Under the pieces are notes generated by a model. It was not told the origin of the DNA. It worked only from the letters and a program-made list of their open reading frames with translations, and ran no database searches. This document shows positions 6,797-13,843 of a stretch of DNA of 15,491 bases, piece after piece (within the stretch, counting starts at the first letter, position 1; each line of letters opens with the position of its first letter). The stretch is from positions 1 to 15,491 of the forward strand of contig JBBQSN010000081.1 in the NCBI GenBank assembly GCA_038213835.1, given 5' to 3'. Source of the DNA: JBBQSN01 sp038213835. Its GTDB lineage: Bacteria > Actinomycetota > Actinomycetes > Actinomycetales > CAWJMD01. Both the position numbers and the translations under genes were made by a program.

Positions 6797-6801
6797 GGAG
6801 G
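6797..6801 (+). promoter_or_regulatory. Shine-Dalgarno GGAGG of the XRE-SDR gene
   Basis: GGAGG is followed by TGGAC (5 bases) and GTG at 6807. The in-frame GTG at 6801 overlaps this Shine-Dalgarno sequence and is a less likely start. Confidence 0.6.
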
Positions 6802-6806
6802 TGGAC

Positions 6807-8144
6807 GTGCCCGACCGATCGGACGAACCCGACACCACCCTCTCGGACGACCTGCGCACCTCGTCCGTGCCCGGGCTGGTCCGCGAGGCCCGGCGGCTCG
6901 CCGGTCAGACCCAGGCCGGGTTGGCAGCGCGGGCGGGCGTGCCGCAGAGCGCCGTATCGGCGTTCGAGAAGGGGCGTCGGGAGCCGTCCCTGCCCGTCCT
7001 GCGCCGGCTGGTGGAGGCGGCCGGGTACTCCCTCGACCTGGGCCTGACCCGCCCGGATCCTGCGGGACGGCGTCTGGTCGGACCGGTCGGAGCGCAGCTG
7101 CTCGAGCGGCTGGACCAGGTGCTGAGCGTGTTCGGCGAAGCCGGGCTGGGGCGGGTCTGGGTGGTCGGGGACGTGGCCCGCGGTCTGGAGGGCGCAGCCC
7201 AGCGGATCGACCTGGTGGCCGAGCACCTCGACCCGCAGGGGAGCGTCCCGGCCCTGGTGCTGGGGCCCCTGTCGCTGCTGCTGCGGCCTGCGGTGAGCAT
7301 CCGCGGCGCGCACGAGTGGCGCGGCCCCGACGGGACGCTGCACCTGCCGGAGGAGGCGGTCGAGCTCACCGAGCCCCGGCTCGGCCAGCGGGTGGCCGTG
7401 GTCACCGGTGCGAGCCGGGCGCAGGGGATCGGGGCGGCGGTGGTGCGCCGGCTGGTGGTCGACGGCTTCGCCGTGCTGGTGCACGGCTGGGAACCGCACG
7501 ACGCCGAGCAGCCATGGGGCGCCGACGCCGGGGGAGCGACCCGGCTCGTGGCCGACCTCGCCGCCGCGGGTCACCCGGTCGCGCTGGTCGAGGCCGACCT
7601 GCTCGACCCGCTCGCCCCCGAGGAGGTCGTGCGCCGGGCCGTCGAGGTCTTCGGCCGGGTCGACGTGCTGGTCGCCAACCACGCCCGGTCCTCGTCCGGG
7701 GGGCTGGCCGAGGTGGACGCGGCCGAGCTCGACCGCAGCTTCGCGGTGAACGCCCGCGCGACCGCCCTTCTCGTGCAGTCCTTCGCAGCGCACGCAGGCG
7801 CAGGCGGTGGCCGCGTCGTGCTGTTCACCTCGGGCCAGCACCACGGCGGCATGCCGGGCGAGCTGGCCTACGTCGCCTCCAAGGGGGCTGTGCACCAGCT
7901 GACCGCGACGCTGGCCGTGGAGCTGGCGTCGCGCGCGATCACGGTGAACTGCGTCGACCCCGGCCCGACCGACACCGGGTGGGCCGACGCCGAGGTGCGG
8001 GCGGAGGTCGCGGCGACGTCACCGTCCGGACGCTGGGGGACGCCGGACGACGCCGCCCGGCTGGTGTCCTGGCTCGCTGGACGCGACAGCGCCTGGGTCA
8101 CCGGACAGGTGATCGGCTCGGACGGCGGCTGGTCCTCCCGGTGA
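6807..8144 (+). CDS. XRE HTH - degenerate nucleotidyltransferase-like - SDR oxidoreductase fusion
   Basis: This single 445-residue frame has three parts. Residues 21-73 form an XRE/Cro-type helix-turn-helix (QTQAGLAARAGVPQSAVSAF, EKGRREPSLPVLRRL). Residues 85-140 resemble the MNT-type nucleotidyltransferase that often follows such an HTH (RVWVVGDVARGLEGAAQRID). The catalytic GS is GD (121-122) and DxD is RxD (133-135), so catalysis is unlikely. Residues 195-445 are a complete classical SDR: TGASRAQGIG (200-209), VANHA (N291), N315, S342 in LFTSGQHHG, Y355-K359 in YVASK, and a C-terminal GQVIGSDGGW. All four SDR catalytic positions are present. The substrate is unknown. No Shine-Dalgarno sequence precedes the SDR part, so an internal start is not supported. 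It is divergent from glpK and convergent with pfp. It may be a cofactor-sensing regulator, or simply two genes joined. Confidence 0.8.
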   Translation: MPDRSDEPDTTLSDDLRTSSVPGLVREARRLAGQTQAGLAARAGVPQSAVSAFEKGRREPSLPVLRRLVEAAGYSLDLGLTRPDPAGRRLVGPVGAQLLERLDQVLSVFGEAGLGRVWVVGDVARGLEGAAQRIDLVAEHLDPQGSVPALVLGPLSLLLRPAVSIRGAHEWRGPDGTLHLPEEAVELTEPRLGQRVAVVTGASRAQGIGAAVVRRLVVDGFAVLVHGWEPHDAEQPWGADAGGATRLVADLAAAGHPVALVEADLLDPLAPEEVVRRAVEVFGRVDVLVANHARSSSGGLAEVDAAELDRSFAVNARATALLVQSFAAHAGAGGGRVVLFTSGQHHGGMPGELAYVASKGAVHQLTATLAVELASRAITVNCVDPGPTDTGWADAEVRAEVAATSPSGRWGTPDDAARLVSWLAGRDSAWVTGQVIGSDGGWSSR

Positions 8145-8167
8145 CGAGCGCAGAGAACCACTGGGCC

Positions 8168-8203
8168 CGTGCGGCTCAGCGTGCGGCTCAGCGTGCGGCT
8201 CAG
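8168..8203. repeat. Three perfect 12-bp tandem repeats in the SDR/pfp convergent gap
   Basis: CGTGCGGCTCAG is repeated at 8168, 8180 and 8192. An imperfect copy (ACGTGCACCTCAG, 8204-8216) follows. A further partial copy, CGTGCGGCT, lies inside the last codons of pfp (QPHA). The array looks like replication slippage that amplified the pfp 3' end. No transcription terminator with a T tract is visible in this 68-base gap. Confidence 0.85.
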
Positions 8204-8212
8204 ACGTGCACC

Positions 8213-9418
8213 TCAGGCGTGCGGCTGGCCGATCGTGTCGAGCAGCTCGCCGAACCAGGGCTCGGTGGTGTCGAACGGCTTGTGCCCCGCCACCCGCTCC
8301 AGCTCGATCGCCCGCAGCTCGCCGTCGCGCTCGAGGTCGTGGCCGATCAGTCCCGCCTCCTGACGTAGGCCGCAGTCGACGGCCAGGTCGGTCATCTGCT
8401 TGATCAGCGCGAGGTCCTCGGGACCGGCGGCGGCGGACCGCGAGAAGTAGCCCGACTTCTGCACCATCGTCTTGCGCGCCCCGAGCTGGTCGCCGAAGGT
8501 CTTGGCGAACCACGCGCCCGGGTTGATGGTGTCGAGCTTGACGTGGCCGAACGGGTCGCGCAGCACCTCGGTGCCCGCGGCCTCCAGCTCGGCGACGATC
8601 TCGCTGACGCCGGCGCCCTCGGACAGGAAGATGTTGACGCAGCCGACCGCGTCCATCACGGCGCGCAGCCGCGTCGACTCGGCCGCGAGGTCGACGGTGA
8701 CCTCCGGGACGTAGACCGCGTGCACCGCCCAGCGCTGCGGTGTCAGGCCGATGCCGGGCACCCACTCCTGCTCGGCGTGCCAGCCCATGTAGTCGCGCGC
8801 CGCCGCGGCCGTGAGCCAGCCGCAGGCCCGGCCCATCACCTCGTGCACGACGAGCATCCGCGGGTTGGAGCCGTGCTCGGCGAGCACGTTGCGCGCGAAC
8901 AGGGCCGCCTGCTGCGCCGCTGTGACGGCGCCGAGGCTCTGCTGGACCGGGACGATGTCGTTGTCGATCGTCTTCGGCAGCCCCACGACGGTCAGGCCGT
9001 AGTCGTGCGCCTGCAGGTAGGCGGCGAGGTCGGCCGCCGTGGTGTTGGTGTCGTCGCCGCCGATGGTGTGCAGGACGTCGACGCCGTCGGAGCTCAGCCG
9101 CTCCGCCGCGACCTGCAGGGCGTCCTGGCCCTCGGTGATCAGGCCCTTTTCGACGCAGTCCGCGCTGTTGGTCAGCTTGACCCGGCTGTTGCCGATGGGT
9201 GAGCCCCCGAACCGGTGCAGCACCGCGGCGTTCGCGCGGGTCGCGTCGTCGACCACGAGGCTGTCGCCGGTGAGCAGGCCGTGGTAGCCGTGCCGGTAGG
9301 CGATGATCTCGACGTCCGGCGCGAGCTCGGTGTAGCGCTCGATCAGCCCGCCGACGGCGGACGAGAGGCAGGGTGCGTAGCCGCCCGCGGTGAGCAGGGC
9401 GACGCGTCGGACGGTCAT
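8213..9418 (-). CDS. pfp: 6-phosphofructokinase, pyrophosphate-dependent type
   Basis: This 401-residue PfkA-superfamily enzyme interconverts fructose-6-phosphate and fructose-1,6-bisphosphate in the cytoplasm. The phosphate-donor loop reads GGDDT (120-124), and the catalytic segment is PKTIDND (148-154). In the family, Asp after GGD and Lys before TIDND mark PPi rather than ATP use (ATP enzymes have GGDGS and PGTIDND). Other landmarks are LLTAGGYAPCLSSAVGGLIE (8-27), GGSPIGNSRVKLTN (71-84) and the substrate-binding VMGRACGWL (194-202). The ATG at 9418 follows GGAG with a 7-base spacer. The frame is open much further upstream but shows no similarity there. If PPi-linked, the reaction is reversible and serves glycolysis and gluconeogenesis. 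It is divergent from aroG. Confidence 0.9.
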   Translation of the reverse strand: MTVRRVALLTAGGYAPCLSSAVGGLIERYTELAPDVEIIAYRHGYHGLLTGDSLVVDDATRANAAVLHRFGGSPIGNSRVKLTNSADCVEKGLITEGQDALQVAAERLSSDGVDVLHTIGGDDTNTTAADLAAYLQAHDYGLTVVGLPKTIDNDIVPVQQSLGAVTAAQQAALFARNVLAEHGSNPRMLVVHEVMGRACGWLTAAAARDYMGWHAEQEWVPGIGLTPQRWAVHAVYVPEVTVDLAAESTRLRAVMDAVGCVNIFLSEGAGVSEIVAELEAAGTEVLRDPFGHVKLDTINPGAWFAKTFGDQLGARKTMVQKSGYFSRSAAAGPEDLALIKQMTDLAVDCGLRQEAGLIGHDLERDGELRAIELERVAGHKPFDTTEPWFGELLDTIGQPHA

Positions 9419-9454
9419 GGCTGTCTCCAGGGATGGCTCGAGGCGGGCGCGACG

Positions 9455-9460
9455 ATGGTA
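9455..9460 (-). promoter_or_regulatory. Possible -10 box of pfp (TACCAT)
   Basis: TACCAT on the minus strand, 36 bases before the pfp ATG. No -35 box was found. It is the only TANNNT in a sensible place in this gap for that gene, but a hexamer alone is weak evidence. Confidence 0.3.
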
Positions 9461-9495
9461 GCCACCGGTGACCTGCGTCCCGGCGAGGGCCAGGT

Positions 9496-9515
9496 GGTGG
9501 GACGTCCGTCCCACC
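9496..9515. promoter_or_regulatory. 20-bp perfect dyad in the pfp-aroG divergent region
   Basis: GGTGGGACG-TC-CGTCCCACC: nine-base arms around a two-base centre. A two-base loop is poor for an RNA hairpin, so a binding site for a dimeric regulator is the better reading. It lies 77 bases upstream of the pfp start codon and 80 bases upstream of aroG, so it could serve either gene. The rest of the 177-base gap holds a run of nine or more G residues (from about 9516) and the aroG -10 box. Confidence 0.5.
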
Positions 9516-9583
9516 GGGGGGGGTGCTCGGCTCCCCGAGGTCCGAACGAGGGACGCGCGCGCGGGCGGGCCTGCGGGCGCGCC

Positions 9584-9589
9584 TACCCT
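9584..9589 (+). promoter_or_regulatory. Leaderless-type -10 box of aroG (TACCCT)
   Basis: TACCCT, then GGGGGC, then GTG (9596): again exactly six bases. No Shine-Dalgarno sequence precedes this GTG except the G run itself, and no -35 match was found. Confidence 0.6.
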
Positions 9590-9595
9590 GGGGGC

Positions 9596-10999
9596 GTGAG
9601 CACCGCACCCGCACCCGCCGCCTCCACCTCGGCCCTCCCCTCGGCCGGATCCGCGGGAGCGTCCGCGGACGTGCTGGCGGGCCTCGACGCCCACCTCGAC
9701 CTGCCCGCGGCCCAGCAGCCGGCCTGGCCGGACGCGCAGGAGCTCGCCGCCGTGCGCGAGGAGCTGTCCTTCCTGCCGCCGCTGGTGTTCGCCGGCGAGG
9801 CCGACCTGCTGCGCTCGCGGCTCGCCGAGGCCGCGGCGGGCAAGGCGTTCCTGCTCCAGGGCGGCGACTGCGCCGAGACCTTCGCCGGGGCCACCGCCGA
9901 CCAGATCCGGAACCGGATCAAGACCGTGCTGCAGATGGCCGTCGTGCTGACCTACGGGTCGTCGATGCCGGTCATCAAGATGGGTCGGATGGCCGGCCAG
10001 TTCGCCAAGCCGCGCTCGAGCCAGGACGAGACCCGAGACGGCGTCACGCTGCCGGCCTACCGCGGCGACGCCGTCAACGACTACGCCTTCACCGAGCAGT
10101 CGCGTCGCCCGGACCCCCAGCGGCTGCTGAAGGCCTACCACACGGCCGCCTCCACGCTGAACCTCATCCGCGCCTTCACCACCGGCGGCTTCGCCGACCT
10201 TCGCCAGGTGCACGAGTGGAACAAGGGCTTCACCGGCTCGGCCGCGAACGCGCGGTACGAGGCCCTCGCCGCCGAGATCGACCGCGCGATGTCGTTCATG
10301 CACGCCTGCGGCGCGGACTTCGACGCCCTCCGGACGGTGGAGTTCTTCTCCAGCCACGAGGCGCTGCTGCTCGACTACGAGCGCGCCATGACCCGGATCG
10401 ACTCGCGCACCGGTGACCCGTACGACGTCTCGGCGCACTTCGTCTGGATCGGCGAGCGCACCCGCCAGCTCGACGGCGCCCACGTCGACCTGCTCTCCCG
10501 CGTCCGGAACCCGATCGGGGTCAAGCTCGGCCCGGGCACCGATGCCGACGACGCGCTGGCGCTGATCGACAAGCTCGACCCGACCCGCGAGCCGGGCCGT
10601 CTCACCTTCATCACGCGGATGGGTGCCGAGAGGATCCGCGACGTCCTGCCTCCGCTCGCGGAGAAGATCAAGGCCAGCGGCGCGCAGGTGGTCTGGGTGT
10701 GCGATCCCATGCACGGCAACACGTTCAGTTCGCCGAGCGGGTACAAGACCCGCCGCTTCGACGACGTCATCGACGAGGTGCGCGGCTTCTTCGAGGTGCA
10801 CCGAGGCGTCGGCACCGTCCCGGGCGGCCTGCACGTCGAGCTCACCGGTGAGGACGTCACCGAGATCCTCGGTGGGTTCGAGCAGATCTCGGACGCCGAC
10901 CTCTCCACCCGGTACGAGAGCCTCTGCGACCCGCGGCTCAACCACCAGCAGTCGTTGGAGCTCGCGTTCCTGGCGTCCGACATGCTGCGGGGCCGCTGA
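9596..10999 (+). CDS. aroG: Class II 3-deoxy-7-phosphoheptulonate (DAHP) synthase
   Basis: The enzyme condenses phosphoenolpyruvate with erythrose-4-phosphate, the first step of the shikimate pathway. The product is 467 residues, close to the M. tuberculosis class II enzyme. Its metal ligands map cleanly: C92 in QGGDCAE, H373 in DPMHGNT, E415 in GLHVELTG and D445 in CDPRLN. These correspond to Cys87, His369, Glu411 and Asp441 of that enzyme. Further family blocks are RMAGQFAKPRS (131-141), YRGD, FVWIGERTRQLDGAHVD (282-298), NPIGVKLGPGT (305-315) and FITRMGAERI. The start was set by the TACCCT-6-GTG signal. The frame is open back to 9215 but without similarity. The next gene begins four bases after the stop. 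In M. tuberculosis aroG also lies close to pknL, as here. Confidence 0.96.
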   Translation: MSTAPAPAASTSALPSAGSAGASADVLAGLDAHLDLPAAQQPAWPDAQELAAVREELSFLPPLVFAGEADLLRSRLAEAAAGKAFLLQGGDCAETFAGATADQIRNRIKTVLQMAVVLTYGSSMPVIKMGRMAGQFAKPRSSQDETRDGVTLPAYRGDAVNDYAFTEQSRRPDPQRLLKAYHTAASTLNLIRAFTTGGFADLRQVHEWNKGFTGSAANARYEALAAEIDRAMSFMHACGADFDALRTVEFFSSHEALLLDYERAMTRIDSRTGDPYDVSAHFVWIGERTRQLDGAHVDLLSRVRNPIGVKLGPGTDADDALALIDKLDPTREPGRLTFITRMGAERIRDVLPPLAEKIKASGAQVVWVCDPMHGNTFSSPSGYKTRRFDDVIDEVRGFFEVHRGVGTVPGGLHVELTGEDVTEILGGFEQISDADLSTRYESLCDPRLNHQQSLELAFLASDMLRGR

Positions 11000-11003
11000 C
11001 TCC

Positions 11004-12121
<1,118 letters not shown>

Positions 12122-12125
<4 letters not shown>

Positions 12126-12718
12126 CGCGCGGGCCGAGCGACCCCAACCACCGCGTGCTGCCACCGGGGCAGCGGCTCGCCGCCGGCCTCAAGGTCCAGC
12201 ACTACGGTCGCGTCCCGCGGATCAACCTCCAGACCTGGGACCTCGCCGTCACCGGCGCCACCGCGAGCGGCACCGACACCCGGCTCTCGCTCGAGGAGGT
12301 GCGCGCGCTACCTCGCACCAGGGTGCGCGGCGACCTGCACTGCGCGTCGAGGTGGTCCGTGCCGGAGCTGGAGTGGGGCGGTGTCCCGGTGCGCACCCTG
12401 ATCGACCTCGCGCCCCCGGCCGACGGCGTCACCCACGTGCTGGCCTGGGCCGAGTACGGCTACAGCTCCTGCCTGCGGATCGAGGACGTCGCCAGCCCCC
12501 GGGCTCTGCTGGCCGACGAGCTGGGCGGCGAGCAGCTGGCCAAGGAGCACGGCTGGCCGCTGCGGCTCGTCGTGCCGCACCTGTACGGCTTCAAGGGCCC
12601 GAAGTGGTTGCGCGGCCTGGAGTACCACCGTGGCCCGGTGCGCGGCTTCTGGGAGGAGCGCGGCTACCACCTGGTCGGCGACGCCTGGCGCGAGGAGCGG
12701 TACTCCTACCAGGAGTGA
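12122..12718 (+). CDS. Sulfite-oxidase-like molybdopterin-dependent oxidoreductase
   Basis: This 198-residue single-domain protein of the sulfite oxidase/YedY fold binds one molybdopterin. The molybdenum-coordinating Cys is C74 in LHCASRWSVPELEWGGV. Other family landmarks are THVLAWAEYGYSSCLRIED (104-122), GWPLRLVVPHLYGFKGPKW (144-162) and the C-terminal GFWEERGYH...AWREERYSYQE. There is no signal peptide or heme or dimerisation domain, so it is probably cytoplasmic, unlike MsrP/YedY. The natural substrate of this actinobacterial branch is unknown. It is third in the aroG run through a GTGA overlap. No molybdopterin biosynthesis gene is nearby. Length is complete for the branch. Confidence 0.88.
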
Positions 12719-12767
12719 CCCGTGGCGGCTGCGGCCACCGAGGCCCGCACCGTCAGCTGCTCTCGAT

Positions 12768-12786
12768 CGGCGGCTCCTCGCCGCCG
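12768..12786. terminator. Possible G/C hairpin terminator after the oxidoreductase gene
   Basis: CGGCGG-CTCCTCG-CCGCCG: a six-base stem with a seven-base loop, 49 bases after the oxidoreductase stop and between convergent genes. There is no T tract, so intrinsic termination is uncertain. Its right arm is also the start of the 12-bp repeats. Confidence 0.25.
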
Positions 12787-12864
12787 TCCCCGCCGCCCGC
12801 CCTGCCGCCGTCCCTGCCGCCCTCCCTGCCGCCCTCGCTGCCGCCCCCGCTGCCGCCCCCCGCC
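12781..12864. repeat. Seven 12-bp imperfect C/G tandem repeats, G-quadruplex-prone on the minus strand
   Basis: Units of the form CCGCCNNCCNNG start at 12781, 12793, 12805, 12817, 12829, 12841 and 12853, followed by more C-rich sequence to about 12895. The minus strand therefore has dense GGG runs downstream of the exporter gene. In one plus-strand frame the tract reads as LPPS/PPP repeats, but no real gene covers it. It fills most of the 178-base gap between convergent genes. Confidence 0.8.
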
Positions 12865-12896
12865 CCCCGCCGCCCGCCCCGCCGCCCGGGGAGGGG

Positions 12897-13841
12897 TCAC
12901 GGCTCGTGGTGCAGCGCCTCCGCGGGCGGGTCCTCGCTGGCCAGGACACCGGCCCGGGCGGGGTCGCTCCGGCGGGGCGCGAGCTCGACGAGGTACATGG
13001 CGGCGAGCACCAGCACCCCGCCCACCAGCACCCGCGGACCGAGCACCTCGCCACCGAACAGCACCGCGAACAGGGCGGCGAACACTGGTTCGGTGGTCAT
13101 CACGATCGCGGCCCGGGTGGCGCTCATGTGCGCCTGCGCCCAGGTCTGGACGAGCAGGGCCGCGGCGCCGGCCACGAGCGCCAAGTACAGGACGGCCACC
13201 CAGGCGCCAGTCCGCGAGGGCGTCGTGATCCCGCCGGGGATCGCGGCCAGCGTGCACACCAGGGCGATGACGACCATCTGCACGGTCGACAGCCCGAGCG
13301 CGGCCGAGGCGGTCGACCACCGCCCGAGCAGGACGATGTGCAGCGCGTAGAGGACGGCCGCAGCCAGCGTCAGCAGCTCACCGGTGCCGGCCGAGAACCC
13401 CCGCAGGCTGAGCACGCCCAGCCCGACCGTGGCCAGGGCGACGGCCAGCCAGGTGCTCGAGGGCGTGCGCTGGCGCAGCAGCACCGCCGCCAGCACCGGG
13501 GTGAGCACGACGTACATGCCGGTGACGAACCCCGACACCGACGCCGGCGTGGTGGCCAGCCCCTGCGTCTGGAGCAGCTGGGCGACTGCGTAGACCGCAC
13601 CCAGGAGCACGCCGCGGCGACGGGTCAGGGCGTCCAGCGCGACGGTCCGCCGCCAGAGCACCGCCAGCATCGCGACCGCTGCGATCCAGAACCGGACGGC
13701 CAGGAAGTCGGCTGCCGGGACGGCGTCCAGGACGTCCTTGATCAGGAAGAAGGTCGAGCCCCAGACGGCGGTCATCGCCGTCATGGCGAGGGTGGGCGCC
13801 CAGCGGGCCCGGACCGAGCGGCCCGGGTCGTCGGCAGCCAC
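12897..13841 (-). CDS. EamA/DMT-family transporter
   Basis: This 314-residue membrane protein has two EamA repeats and about ten hydrophobic segments. The first repeat has TAVWGSTFFLIKDVLDAVPA, FLAVRFWIAAVAML and the mid-repeat LATTPASVSGFVTGMYVVLTP. The second ends in ATRAAIVMTTEPVFAALFAV and LFGGEVLGPRVLVGG. These are the usual DMT marks (the TEPVFAALFA helix and GE.L). Such proteins commonly export amino acids or other metabolites, but the substrate is not predictable here. GTG at 13841 lies two bases after the kinase stop and implies coupled translation. An internal ATG about 17 codons later is an alternative. The C-terminus is charged and cytoplasmic. Confidence 0.85.
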   Translation of the reverse strand: MAADDPGRSVRARWAPTLAMTAMTAVWGSTFFLIKDVLDAVPAADFLAVRFWIAAVAMLAVLWRRTVALDALTRRRGVLLGAVYAVAQLLQTQGLATTPASVSGFVTGMYVVLTPVLAAVLLRQRTPSSTWLAVALATVGLGVLSLRGFSAGTGELLTLAAAVLYALHIVLLGRWSTASAALGLSTVQMVVIALVCTLAAIPGGITTPSRTGAWVAVLYLALVAGAAALLVQTWAQAHMSATRAAIVMTTEPVFAALFAVLFGGEVLGPRVLVGGVLVLAAMYLVELAPRRSDPARAGVLASEDPPAEALHHEP

Positions 13842-13843
13842 CG

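Noticed and set aside
6801..6803. GTG 6801 as start of the XRE-SDR gene
   Set aside because: It overlaps the GGAGG Shine-Dalgarno, while GTG 6807 is spaced five bases from it. Only two residues differ.
9215..9595. N-terminal extension of aroG from an ATG at 9215
   Set aside because: It would overlap pfp and its promoter and has no class II DAHP synthase similarity. The -10 box and normal length support GTG 9596.
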